Assembly (NCBI GenBank): GCA_965219035.1
Contig: CBDCMR010000003.1
Span: forward strand, 1,798,001-1,862,000
Direction: 5' to 3'
Length of the DNA stretch: 64,000 bases
Source: CBDCKN01 sp965219035
GTDB lineage: Bacteria; Gemmatimonadota; Gemmatimonadetes; Longimicrobiales; Gaopeijiaceae
Of the stretch, positions 14,051 through 23,900 are shown in pieces; within the stretch, counting starts at the first letter, position 1, and each line of letters opens with the position of its first letter. A program made the position numbers and the translations under genes. Under the pieces are notes generated by a model. The model worked only from the letters and a program-made list of their open reading frames with translations, made no database searches and was not told the DNA's origin.

Positions 14051-14949
14051 CAGCCCGGGCATCAGCAGCCCCGCCCGACCTCAGCCCGTGCCTTGAGCGA
14101 GAAGGAACGAGACAAGGTCTTCGACACGCTGTGTTCGGAGCGATTCGTGGACCGGTCCCCGGCCGAGGTTGTGGCGACCCTGCTCGACGAAGACGTCTAC
14201 CTGTGCAGCGAACGTACGATGTATCGCGTTCTGGCCTCCCAAGTGCCAGTTCGAGAGCGCCGAGCGCAGCGGAGTCATCCCGAATACCAGAAACCCGAGT
14301 TGATGGCGACGGGCCCGGGCCAGGTCTGGTCCTGGGATATCACACGGCTGCTGGGGCCGAGGAAGTGGAGCTACTTCTACCTCTACGTCATCATGGACAT
14401 CTTCAGCCGCTACATCGTGGGATGGATGGTGGCGGATCGGGAGAGCTCGGCCTTGGCCGGGCGCCTGATCCAGCAGAGTTGCCTGAAGCATGGCGTCCAG
14501 CCCCAGGTCCTGACCTTGCACTCGGATCGAGGAGCTCCGATGACGAGCCAATGCACGGCTCAGCTCCTCGCCGATCTCGGGGTGACCCGCTCGCTGAGCC
14601 GACCTCAGGTGTCGGATGACAATCCGTTCTCCGAGGCCCAGTTCAAGACCTTGAAGTACCATCCCTCGTTTCCTGGACGGTTCGAGGATCAGGGCTGTTC
14701 TGTCGCTCGTTCTTCCGCTGGTACAATGCCGAGCACCGCCATGGCGGCATCTCGATGCTGACCCCCGAACAGGTCCACTTCGGTCACGCCGATCAGGTCA
14801 TCGCCGGCAGGGAGGCCGTGCTACGCGAGGCCTGGGCCGCTCATCCCGACCGCTTCGTCTCCGGTGAGCCGAAGCCCAAACCGCTCCCGGAGGCCGTCTG
14901 GATCAATCCTCCAACCCCCTCCCTCACGACACAGGAGATTGCTCTCTAA
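14051..14949 (+). pseudogene. IS3-type transposase OrfB, 5'-truncated and frameshifted
   Basis: An rve/DDE integrase core is clear: WSWDITRLLG (first Asp), LHSDRGAPMTS (second Asp) and SDDNPFSEAQFKTLKY (Glu), preceded by the AERTMYRVL-type HTH region. Homology-like sequence begins near 14063 without an OrfA. The frame breaks near 14690: after FPGRFED the expected FCRSFFRWYNAEHRHGGIS lies in another frame and rejoins MLTPEQVHFG at 14755. The element is therefore dead. The 3' flank contains TGTCTCACTGGCGTTGACAG, which may be part of an IS end. Confidence 0.85.
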
Positions 14950-15262
14950 TTAATTCCCAAGAGTGTCTCACTGGCGTTGACAGGCTCCGTTCGGCTTCCT
15001 GGGCGTACGCCAGCGGAGCCTTGGCCAGGCCAGGGAGTAGAAGAACTGCGATGTAGAGCGAGCGAGGCTCGTGCGAGTGCGCTCATGGTCGACTCCCGAT
15101 AGGGTTGCTTCTGGATACTAGATATGTCGAGCGTCCCTTACGTTAAAGATGTACCCCGTACCTCTCACGTCGAGGACCGCGTTGCACCCCTCTGGCGTGC
15201 GATGAGGCTCGCCGCGAGATTCGGGGGCCTCATATCCTAGTCTCCACTGCAATCGAAGGCTC
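14950..15262. other. IS flank and lspA upstream region
   Basis: 313 bases without a supportable gene. The first 50 bases probably belong to the insertion sequence. The remainder should hold the lspA promoter, but I cannot point to convincing -35/-10 hexamers. Confidence 0.4.
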
Positions 15263-15838
15263 GTGAAACAGAAACTACTCGTTTTCCTCGGGATCTTCCC
15301 GATCGTGATCGTGCTGGACCTGATCACGAAAAACTGGGCTCTTGCCGCCTTGGACGGTGGCCGGCGGATGGAGCTGTTCTTCGGCTACGTCCCCCTGACC
15401 CTCGCATTCAATCGGGGTGCGGCCTTCGGACTCTCCTTGGGCAACGATCCACGCTGGTTCTTCATACCCATTACGATGCTGGCGCTGATTCTGCTTCTCG
15501 TCCTGCTGAGGCAGGCGGGTCCACAGGATCGCCTTCGGTTCGTTTCGGTCTCGCTGGTCATCTCAGGAGCCTTGGGGAATCTCTACGATCGGATCCGGTG
15601 GGATCGGGGTGTCGTCGACTTCATCGGACCCATCGATCTCGGCGTCATGCTCTGGCCGATCTTCAACGTCGCGGACATGGCGATCTCGTGCGGCGCCGTC
15701 CTACTCGCCATCTCGTTCTGGCGGGAGGAGAGGAGGGATCGGTCCGTCGCGGCGCCGGCTGGCGACTCGTCATCTCACGCAGAGGACTCCGTGCCGCCGA
15801 CCGGCGATTCCGCCACGGCTCCCGAACCCAGTATCTGA
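15263..15838 (+). CDS. lspA: lipoprotein signal peptidase (signal peptidase II)
   Basis: 191 residues, GTG start. Cleaves the signal peptide of prolipoproteins in the inner membrane. The family motifs are in order: FNRGAAFGLS, GALGNLYDRI with catalytic Asp109, and FNVADMAIS with catalytic Asp138. Four hydrophobic helices and a polar C-terminal tail of about 30 residues beyond the usual length are visible. Several lipoproteins with lipoboxes are encoded elsewhere in the window. It is the first core gene after the accessory region. Confidence 0.96.
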   Translation: MKQKLLVFLGIFPIVIVLDLITKNWALAALDGGRRMELFFGYVPLTLAFNRGAAFGLSLGNDPRWFFIPITMLALILLLVLLRQAGPQDRLRFVSVSLVISGALGNLYDRIRWDRGVVDFIGPIDLGVMLWPIFNVADMAISCGAVLLAISFWREERRDRSVAAPAGDSSSHAEDSVPPTGDSATAPEPSI

Positions 15839-15898
15839 AATGGGTTTGACCGGCTCACGGCGCCCATGCAGACAGCGTGGGGCTCCCGGGCGGTCTGA

Positions 15899-17317
15899 TC
15901 AGAGCTTCAGGTGTTCCCTGAGGTCCATCTCCGAGACGTGCAGCCTGAACTTGTCGGCCTCGACAAACTTGGTCTCCATCAGCTTCTTGTGGACGTCGGT
16001 GCCGAGGGTGGTCTTCAGGAACTCGCTGCCTTCGGCCACGTGGACGGCCTCGAACAGGTCGTGGGGAAGGGCGGCGATATGCATCTCCTCCCGCTCGACC
16101 GTGGTGAGGCTGTAGAGGTCCATCGTCATGGGCTCCGGACACGCCGTCTTGTTGTCCAACCCGTCAAGCCCGGCGGACAGCATGACACTGAACGCCAGGT
16201 AGGGGTTACAGGTCGGATCCGGGAAGCGCAGCTCCATCCGGGTGGCCACTTCCTTACCCGGTTTGTAGAGGGGGATCCGCACCGCGGCGGACCGGTTCCG
16301 TTCGGCCCAGGCGATGTAGACGGGAGCTTCGTAGCCGGGTACCAGGCGCTTGTAAGAGTTGTGCATCTGGTTCGTGATCAGCGCGAACTCCCTGGCGTGC
16401 TCCAGGACACCGGCGATGAAGTGTTTGGCCGTGGCGCTCAGGTGATGCGGGTCGCTCTTGTCGTAGAACGCGTTGGTGGACTGATCCTTGAAGATCGACA
16501 TGTGTGTGTGCATGCCGCTGCCGTTCTCGTCGGCGATGGGCTTGGGCATGAACGTGGCGAACACTCCGCAGCGCCTGGCGACCTCCTTCACCAGATACTT
16601 GTAGGTCTGGAGGTTGTCGGCCATCCGCAGCGCCTCCTGATAGCGGATGTCGATCTCATGCTGCGACGGCCCGACCTCGGAATGGTGATACTCGACGGGC
16701 ACACCCATGGCCTCCAGGGCGAAGACCGTGGCCTCTCGAATGTCGTCTCCCACGTCCACGGGATTGATGTCGAAGTACCCTGCGTCGTCCAGGAGCGTCG
16801 GACCCGTCTCGTCCTTGAAGTAGAAGAACTCGGCCTCGGGTCCGATGTTCATGTGCGAGAAGCCGTGATCGTTCAAACGCTTGAGGGTCTGCGAGAGAAT
16901 GACCCGGGGATCCGACGTATAAGCGCTCCCGTCCGGATTTCGGATTTCGGCGAACATGCGGATCGAGCGCGAGCCGCCGGGCCGGAAAGGGAGCGTCTGG
17001 GCCGTGGAGGCGATGGGCACCGCCACCATGTCGCTCTCCTGAATGCGCTGATAACCCTCGATGGACGAACCGTCGAAGCCCATCCCCTCGTCGAAAGCTC
17101 CCTTGAGCTCCTTGGGTGTGATGGAGAACGACTTGAGGAATCCGATCATGTCGGTGAACCAGATGCGGATCGACGAGATTCCGTACTCCTCGACGTAGTT
17201 GAGAACCTCCTCGGACGTGCTCAGCGACAGCCCATCTCGGGAGTCCAGCTCGTCGACGTAGTCCTCCATCTCTTCACGAAATGCTTCGACGTCATACAAG
17301 AGGGCATCGAGGCTCAT
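15899..17317 (-). CDS. glnA: glutamine synthetase, type I
   Basis: Forms glutamine from glutamate, ammonia and ATP. ATG 17317 is preferred because AAAGGAG lies 8 bases upstream; the GTG at 17323 is too close to it. Motifs are the N-terminal DGSSIEGYQRI, PEAEFFYF, HEIDIRY, NGSGMHTHMSI, and RSAAVRIP with its C-terminal continuation. The C-terminal DLYSLTTVERE has a Tyr where GS-I beta enzymes are adenylylated, but the surrounding sequence is not the classical LYDLPPEE, so adenylylation is uncertain. It has an extended N-terminus of about 40 acidic residues. It is transcribed toward lspA, so the two genes converge. Confidence 0.95.
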   Translation of the reverse strand: MSLDALLYDVEAFREEMEDYVDELDSRDGLSLSTSEEVLNYVEEYGISSIRIWFTDMIGFLKSFSITPKELKGAFDEGMGFDGSSIEGYQRIQESDMVAVPIASTAQTLPFRPGGSRSIRMFAEIRNPDGSAYTSDPRVILSQTLKRLNDHGFSHMNIGPEAEFFYFKDETGPTLLDDAGYFDINPVDVGDDIREATVFALEAMGVPVEYHHSEVGPSQHEIDIRYQEALRMADNLQTYKYLVKEVARRCGVFATFMPKPIADENGSGMHTHMSIFKDQSTNAFYDKSDPHHLSATAKHFIAGVLEHAREFALITNQMHNSYKRLVPGYEAPVYIAWAERNRSAAVRIPLYKPGKEVATRMELRFPDPTCNPYLAFSVMLSAGLDGLDNKTACPEPMTMDLYSLTTVEREEMHIAALPHDLFEAVHVAEGSEFLKTTLGTDVHKKLMETKFVEADKFRLHVSEMDLREHLKL

Positions 17318-17389
17318 GGGCACAGCTCCTTTAGGTGCTGGGTGTGGAAGAGGGGGGAACGAAGGGGACTCGGCCCCCCCAAAGCGAAA

Positions 17390-17425
17390 ACCAGGCCGGA
17401 GGAGACACCTCCTCCACGGCCTGGT
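17390..17425 (-). promoter_or_regulatory. strong hairpin in glnA leader, possible attenuator
   Basis: The arms ACCAGGCC / GGCCTGGT (8 bp) continue into GGAGGAG / CTCCTCC (7 bp) around an ACAC loop, with a 2-base bulge. Read on the glnA strand, it is followed by TTTTCGCTTT and then the start codon about 70 bases on. This is the form of an intrinsic terminator within a leader, so glnA may be controlled by attenuation. The rest of 17324-17662 has no gene. Confidence 0.55.
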
Positions 17426-17662
17426 CGGAGAATTCCAACCGAGGGTCGACGGCCCTCATGGGGCCTCTACCGACGGTAAAATCATATGCGGCACGTGCGA
17501 TGATAGATAAGCCTCCTGGGCGTGTCAAGCTTTGCCCGGGAATCGTCCCGTGAGGCGTACGAATGAGGGGCCCGCGATGGTTGCTCCCCCGCTTCATCAC
17601 TGACAGTTTTCCTGGGCATCCACCCAAAACCGTGTTCGGTTTCACGCATCGCTGGAGACATC

Positions 17663-18724
17663 ATGCAGGATTTCCTGAGCAGGTCGTTGTTCCTGGGCAA
17701 CACGACCCTCGATTGGATCATCGCGCTGGTGGTGGCGGCAGTCGTGTGGGCCGCCGTCCGGATCGTTTTCCGCATCGTGTTGAGCCGGATGAAGGCCCTG
17801 GCTGCACAGACGGAGACGGACATCGACGATCTCGTCACCGAGCTCCTGGAGAAGACCAAGGGCCTCTTCGTGGCGCTGGTCGCCGTCTACGCCGGGGCGC
17901 GCACCCTCGAGCTTCCATCCGAAATCGATTCGATCTTCACGCGCCTCCTCGTCGTCGGCTTCCTCATCCAAGGAGCGTTCTGGGCCAACGGCGTCGTCAA
18001 CTACCTCCTCGGGAGCTGGGCAGCGAGGAAGTTCGAGGGCGACCCGACCATCACCACGGCCATGGGCTCGGTAGGCTTTCTCATCCGCTTCGGGGTCTGG
18101 GCGACCTTCATCATGCTGGCCCTGGACAACCTGGGCATCGACGTCGGTCCTCTCGTCGCGTCGTTGGGCATCGGCGGCCTGGCCTTGGGGTTGGCACTTC
18201 AGGGCACGTTGTCCGACCTCTTCGCGTCGTTCTCCATCATCTTCGACAAGCCCTTCGCGGTGGGCGACTACATCCAAGTCGGCAGCCTGGCCGGCACGGT
18301 AGAGCACGTCGGCCTCAAGACCACCCGGGTCAAGTCGCTCACCGGCGAGCAGCTCGTCTTCTCGAACTCGGACTTGCTCGGGAGCCGGATCCAGAATTTC
18401 CAGCGCCGGGAGAAGCGACGCTGTGCCTTCACTCTGGGGGTGACCTACGACACCACTCCCGAGCAGCTCCAGCGGATTCCGGGCTTGATCCAGGAAATCA
18501 TCGAGAGCCGGGAGAACACCCTCTTCGATCGGTGCTTCTTCATGACCTTCGGTGACTCGGCGCTGAACATCGATATCGTGTACCACATGCAGGTCCCGGA
18601 CTTCGCGACCTACGGAGCCACACACCACTCCATCAATCTCGAGATCTTCAAGCGCTTCGCCGAGGAGGGCATCGAGTTTGCATACCCGACCCAGACGATC
18701 CACGTGCCGGGCGTGGGCGACTGA
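17663..18724 (+). CDS. MscS-family small-conductance mechanosensitive channel
   Basis: 353 residues. Gated by membrane tension, it releases solutes on hypo-osmotic shock. Three to four N-terminal hydrophobic helices (about 15-35, 70-90, 135-160) are followed by the pore helix and beta-domain pattern: LGIGGLALGLALQGTLSDLFASFSI, then DKPFAVGDYIQVGSLAGTVEHVGLKTTR, typical of MscS/YnaI. The C-terminus ends IEFAYPTQTIH. ATG 17663 is preceded by GGAGA. It converges with the CorC-like gene, with five bases between the stops. Confidence 0.93.
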   Translation: MQDFLSRSLFLGNTTLDWIIALVVAAVVWAAVRIVFRIVLSRMKALAAQTETDIDDLVTELLEKTKGLFVALVAVYAGARTLELPSEIDSIFTRLLVVGFLIQGAFWANGVVNYLLGSWAARKFEGDPTITTAMGSVGFLIRFGVWATFIMLALDNLGIDVGPLVASLGIGGLALGLALQGTLSDLFASFSIIFDKPFAVGDYIQVGSLAGTVEHVGLKTTRVKSLTGEQLVFSNSDLLGSRIQNFQRREKRRCAFTLGVTYDTTPEQLQRIPGLIQEIIESRENTLFDRCFFMTFGDSALNIDIVYHMQVPDFATYGATHHSINLEIFKRFAEEGIEFAYPTQTIHVPGVGD

Positions 18725-18729
18725 GCGGC

Positions 18730-19959
18730 CTACTCGGCCTCGGGCACGCTGGGGACCAGAATGACGTATTCGACCCGGCGTCCTCGCATCTTCGTGATGC
18801 GGAGGCGCCCGCCCTCGACCTCCACCACGTCCCCCTCGCACCCGACACGGTTCAAGGCTCCGAAGACGAAGCCCCCCAGGGTGTCGTGGAGATCTTCTGG
18901 AAGGGCGAGTCCCAGACGGTCGTTCACCTCCCGAACCGGTACTCCGCCCCAGATACGGACGTAGCCGTCCGATAGCTGCTCGAAGCTCAGAGGCTCGTCC
19001 GCCTCATGCTCGTCCTGGATCTCTCCGATAATCTCCTCGATGAGATCCTCGAGGGTCACTAGACCTGCCGTTCCGCCGAACTCGTCCACGACGATGGCCA
19101 TCTTCGTCCTGTTGGTCCGCATCTCGGGGATCAGGTCCTCCACCAGCTTGGTATTGGGGATGAACCTGATGGGGCGGAGGATGCGCGAGATGTCCTCCAG
19201 GCCCTCCCGGTCACCGCGCCAAAGGTCTCGGGCCACGAGCAGCCCCTCGATCTTGTCCAGGGATTCCTCGTAGACGGGCAGGCGGAGGTGCCCCTCGTCC
19301 AGCATGACCGCCATGGCCTCCTCCACCGTGGCGTCCCGGGGCACCGCTACCATGTCCGTCCGAGGCGTCATGACCTCCCCGACCGTGACCTCGTCGAGGC
19401 GGATCACGTTGGTCACGACCTTCCACTCGTCCTCGTCGATGGTGCCCTCGCTGTAGCCGATCTGGGCCATGACCTCCAGCTCGGCCCGGCTGACCGTGGG
19501 GCCGCGCGAGCCCCGGAGCACCTGGCTGAAGAGGTTGAGAGGCACCAGGATCGGCTTCATGAGGATGATCATCCAGCGCAGGACGTGCGCGGACGGCCTT
19601 CCGAGCTTCTGCCAGAAAGTAGCCCCGATCGTCTTCGGCACGATCTCGGAGAAGAGCAGGATGACCAGGGTCAGGACCCCGGTGAATACCCCGATCCATA
19701 TCTCACCGAAGACGCGGGCCGCGATCGAGCCCCCGAGCGCGGCGCCGGCCGTGTGTGCTATGGTGTTGAGCGTCAGAATCGCTGCAATGGGCTCGTCGAT
19801 CCTCTCTCGCATGGCGCTCAGATAGTCTCCGGCTTTGGATCCCTGCTCCCGGAGGACCTCAACGTAGGAGTGTGTTACGGAGAGGAGGACGGCCTCCAAG
19901 ATGGAACACAGGAAGGAGACGGAGAGAGATACCCCGAGGACCCATAGCAGCGTCGCCAT
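18730..19959 (-). CDS. CNNM/CorC-type membrane protein (hemolysin C family)
   Basis: About 409 residues from ATG 19959. An N-terminal DUF21/CNNM transmembrane domain (about 1-180; FLCSILEAVLLS, IAHTAGAALGG, EIVPKTIG) is followed by two CBS domains (VGEVMTPRTDMVAVP, IRFIPNTKLVEDLI, VVDEFGGTAGLVTLEDLIEEIIG). A C-terminal CorC_HlyC domain (YVRIWGGVPVREVNDRL) completes it. The family is linked to Mg2+/Co2+ efflux or homeostasis; the name hemolysin is historical. The upstream in-frame extension to 20019 is unlikely because it lacks a membrane-protein start. It is divergent from the histidine kinase at 20025. Confidence 0.92.
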   Translation of the reverse strand: MATLLWVLGVSLSVSFLCSILEAVLLSVTHSYVEVLREQGSKAGDYLSAMRERIDEPIAAILTLNTIAHTAGAALGGSIAARVFGEIWIGVFTGVLTLVILLFSEIVPKTIGATFWQKLGRPSAHVLRWMIILMKPILVPLNLFSQVLRGSRGPTVSRAELEVMAQIGYSEGTIDEDEWKVVTNVIRLDEVTVGEVMTPRTDMVAVPRDATVEEAMAVMLDEGHLRLPVYEESLDKIEGLLVARDLWRGDREGLEDISRILRPIRFIPNTKLVEDLIPEMRTNRTKMAIVVDEFGGTAGLVTLEDLIEEIIGEIQDEHEADEPLSFEQLSDGYVRIWGGVPVREVNDRLGLALPEDLHDTLGGFVFGALNRVGCEGDVVEVEGGRLRITKMRGRRVEYVILVPSVPEAE

Positions 19960-20024
19960 ACACCGATAGTATTGGAGGACTTCAGGTCGGGTGACAAGGG
20001 CCCACGGGGCACAGCTCACGGGAA

Positions 20025-20927
20025 GTGGGTGGGGCCTGGCGCCTCATGCCGGGCCACCCTACTCTTCGCCGATACCCGGCAAGCCGGCCCGATTCGCTCG
20101 GGCACGCGGCCAAAGACCTCATCCTTCGGCTGGAAGAGCAATCCGTGGAGCTCGATGCCGCCCACCGCCGGGCCGAGGAGGCAAATGCGGCCAAGAGCGA
20201 ATTCCTCGGTCGCATGAGCCACGAGTTGCGGACCCCACTCCACTCGGTGATGGGATTCACGAATGTCCTGCTCAGGAACAAGCACCTGAGCCTCGAATCC
20301 CGCGATCTCAACTACCTCCGGCGCATACGCCTCAACGCGCTGCACGTGCTCAACCTCATCAACGACCTTCTGGATCTGGACCGCATCGAAGAAGGGGGGA
20401 TCGCGATCGAATCGAAGGAGCTGGACGTGGCCTCGCTCATCCAGGAGACAGTGGACCAGCTCGAGGACTGGGGGCTGAACGGACACGTGGCCGTTCGGAT
20501 CGAGATACCGCAGCAGCCCTGTCGCATCCTGACGGATGAATCACGGCTTCGTCAGGTCTTGATCAAGCTGGTGCGTAATGCCGTCAAGTTCACCAAAGAG
20601 GGCTCCATCACCGTCGTCCTGGACGCTCACGATTCGATTCCGCCCGAGATACGGGTGGAAGATACCGGCGTGGGCATCCCCCCGGAGCGCTTGTCCACCA
20701 TCTTCGATGCTCTCGAGCAGGGTGACGGTGGGATTACGCGGGCGCATTCCGGTGCGGGCCTGGGCTTGGCCATATCGCGGTCGCTGTGCGAGCTCATGGG
20801 AATGGAGATCTCTGTTCAGAGCACCCTGGGTGAGGGATCGGTCTTCACGATCTCGATCCCCGAGTCCCTTCTCGTTAAGGAAGACCTCGACCGGCCCGAG
20901 GACGCGTCGCTTAGCAGCGGTGGCTGA
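20025..20927 (+). CDS. soluble histidine kinase without own sensor domain
   Basis: 300 residues, GTG start (start uncertain). A short coiled-coil lead (about 30-58, LEEQSVELDAAHRRAEEANA) is followed by HisKA with MSHELRTPLHSVMGF and HATPase (LIKLVRNAVKFTKEG, VEDTGVGIPPERL, GAGLGLAISRSL). There is no transmembrane or PAS part and no response regulator next to it, so partner and signal are unknown. It is the first gene of an operon: its end overlaps the addB start by 8 bases. A link between phosphorelay and recombinational repair is unusual. Confidence 0.85.
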   Translation: MGGAWRLMPGHPTLRRYPASRPDSLGHAAKDLILRLEEQSVELDAAHRRAEEANAAKSEFLGRMSHELRTPLHSVMGFTNVLLRNKHLSLESRDLNYLRRIRLNALHVLNLINDLLDLDRIEEGGIAIESKELDVASLIQETVDQLEDWGLNGHVAVRIEIPQQPCRILTDESRLRQVLIKLVRNAVKFTKEGSITVVLDAHDSIPPEIRVEDTGVGIPPERLSTIFDALEQGDGGITRAHSGAGLGLAISRSLCELMGMEISVQSTLGEGSVFTISIPESLLVKEDLDRPEDASLSSGG

Positions 20928-23900
20928 GCGACTCGGCCCCCGGTTCACGCTTCTCCACTCGCTTGGCCGCGTGGCCAAGGCCCACCCGCTCTCACGGAAG
21001 GTCTTGATATCCACGACGTTCGGCGAGGGAAGTGAGCTGCTCCGTGCGCTCGCGCTCCACGAGCACGGCTGGGCGGGATTCGAGGTCACGACCCCGGGAC
21101 GGTTGGCCGCCCAGATCGCGGGGCCGGATCTTGCCGCCGTGGGGCTGACGATCCTGGACGAGTTCGGTCAAAGGGCCCTCGTGGACCAGGCCATGGATGG
21201 CGTGTTCGCCACGGGTGAGTGGCCGGACCTGATTATCCTCGAGCATGGCGTGGGATTCCGGGAGGCGATCCTGGGGGTGGTGTCGGCTCTTCGACTGTCG
21301 GGTGTGGGCCCCGAATCTCTCGCCTCGGGGCCCGCCCGTAGGGCATTTCTTGGGGAGCTCCTGACGTCCTACCAGAGGACCTTGGCGGAGCGGCACCTCG
21401 CGGACCCGGCCGAGGTGTTGCGCCGGGCTGCCGAGGTTCTGACTCAGGACGGATCGAGCGGCCCGGACGACACCATCTTCCTTCTTCTTCCCGGTCTCGG
21501 CACCAGGGGGGGCGGCGGACGGTTCATCGATGCCCTGCAGCAGCGGGGGGCCACGGTCCTCGCCACCGATCCGGTCGTCGGACTGCCTCCTCCGACGGCG
21601 ATGGTCTGGAAGGCTGTTCCGGCGAGGGGCCGGCTCTCCTTCGTCCACGCCGTGGATCGGGCGCCGGCGGGTGACGACGTACCCGACGTGGAGATGTTTG
21701 CGGCAGCCAGTGTCCGGGACGAGCTCCGGGAGGTGTTGCGGCGCATGATGGTGAGCGGCTTACGCTGGGACGACGTCGAGATCGTCACCGTCGATCCGGG
21801 CACATACGGCGCCGTCCTCGATGCCCTCTCCCACCAATTGGGCGTGCCTTGCAGCTTCGGGGTTGGTTTGGCGATCCGGCGGACACGACCCGGTCGGGCC
21901 ATGGAGGCCTACCTGCGGTGGATCGAGAGCGGCTTTCCGGCCGAGGTCCTTCGGGGTCTCCTGGAGGCCGGCGACCTCGTGGCTCCGGCCGAGTACGAGG
22001 GCGTGTCCTCGGCCGCACTGGCCCGACTTCTTCGACGACTCCGCGTCGGATGGGGGCGCTCCCGATACCTCCCGGCGGTGCGGGCGGCGCTGGAGCTCGC
22101 GGTGGAGGAGGCCGCAGGGCAGAAGGTGAAACCCTTCAGGGACGAGTCTCCCGAAGAGGCCCAGGCGCGCGGCGAGCACCGCGTGCGGGAGCTGAAGGCT
22201 CTGGAGTCCCTCCTCGGGATTCTCGAGGACGCCACCCCTTGGACGCCGAGGCCTCTGGTGCTGGAGCGCGGAAGCGTCTCTGCGGCGGAGCTCGCCAGGG
22301 GAGTCCAGGCCTTCTTGCAACTCGTTCCCGAGGGGGAGGGCGCAAATGCGGTCGGTCGCGAGGATCTCCTCGGGCGCCTATCCCGCATCGCCGAGACCCT
22401 CACCCGCAAGACCTCGTTCGATGCGGCCATGGCTGCGCTGCGCAGCCACCTGGACATCCGTGTCCGAGCGGCCTGGGACGAAGGGTCTCCACCTTGGAAG
22501 TCCACGGGCGGCCACGTCCACCTCACCGACCTCTCCCACGGGGGATATACGGGGAGGAGGGCTACGTTTATCGTCGGATTGGACGCCGGCCGCTTTCCCG
22601 GAGCCGGCGCCCAGGACCCGGTGCTCCTGGACCTCGATCGAAAAGAGTTGGCCGCGGGCTTGCCAACGTCGGCGGAACGCCTCGCGGAGAGGCGCTTTCA
22701 GCTGGCGGCGCTTCTGGCCCGGACCCGGGGTCGGGTGACGGCGAGCTATACTGCCTGGGACTCGGCGGAAGCCCGTGTCGTTCAACCAGCGTCCGTTCTC
22801 CTCGACATCTTCAGGCTCTGGAAGGGGAGGCCGGAGGCCACCTTCGACGACTTCCACAAGGCCCTGGGAGAGCCGGTCTGTGCGATCCCGCGCTCGGGGC
22901 CTCTGGACGGCACCGACGTCTGGCTCGACACTCTGGGCCGCGACGGCGTCTTCCTCCATGCCGGGGGAGCGTTGGCGAAGGCCTTCCCAGAATTGGGTCG
23001 TGGAATGGAGGCCAGGAGCCGGCACGTGAAGGACCAGGCGTCGGCTCACCACGGGCTGGTGGCGCCCCGTGCCGAGCTGATGGATCCGCGCGCGTACCCC
23101 CTGATAGTCGCCTCGGCCACGCGACTGGAGGCCCTGGGCGCGTGCCCGCTCCGGTACCTCCTTCGATACGGCATCGGGTTGCGGCCACCCGACGACCCGG
23201 CTCTCGATCCGGAGCGTTGGTTGGATCACCTGCAGCGAGGCGCCCTACTCCATCGGGTCTTCGAACGAACACTCACACGGGCGCGCGAGGAGAGCCTCGA
23301 GCCGGGTGAGCCCGCGTTCCACGACATGGCCATCGAGGTACTCGAGCAGGAGGCCCGGCGGCTCAGGAGCGCGGTGCCGGTCCCCAACGAGGCCATATAC
23401 GCCCAGGGGCTGACGCTCCTCAGGGAGGACGTCCGATCCTTCACCGATTTCGTGCGGGATCGAGGCGCTCCGTGGATCCGTCTGGAGATGAAGTTCGGCA
23501 GGGGCGACTCGCCTCCGGTGGAAATCACGGTCGGCGGGGGCTCCATCTCGGTTCAGGGCGCCGTGGACCGTGTCGATCGCGACGAGGACGGACTCCACAT
23601 CCTGGACTACAAGACAGGCTCCCCGTACCGGTTCACGCCCGCATCGGCCGTTTTTCACGGGGGCCGGAGAATGCAGCACGTGACCTACGCCGAAGTCGCG
23701 GAGCAGCTGTTGGGCGAGGACGTGGCCGACATCGCGTACGTTTTCCCGACTGCGACAGGGCGCAACGAGGAACGGAGGTTCACTCGGGAGTCGGTGCGTC
23801 CGGGCCTGGAGCTGCTGGGGGTGATGCTGGACCAGGTGGCATCGGGACGACTGCTCCCTACCAACGACAAAGAAGACTGTCGGGTCTGTGACTTCAGGTC

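Noticed and set aside
20578..20919. N-terminal extension of AddB overlapping the kinase gene
   Set aside because: This stretch is the +1 shadow of the kinase catalytic domain. The AddB-like sequence begins after GTG 20920.
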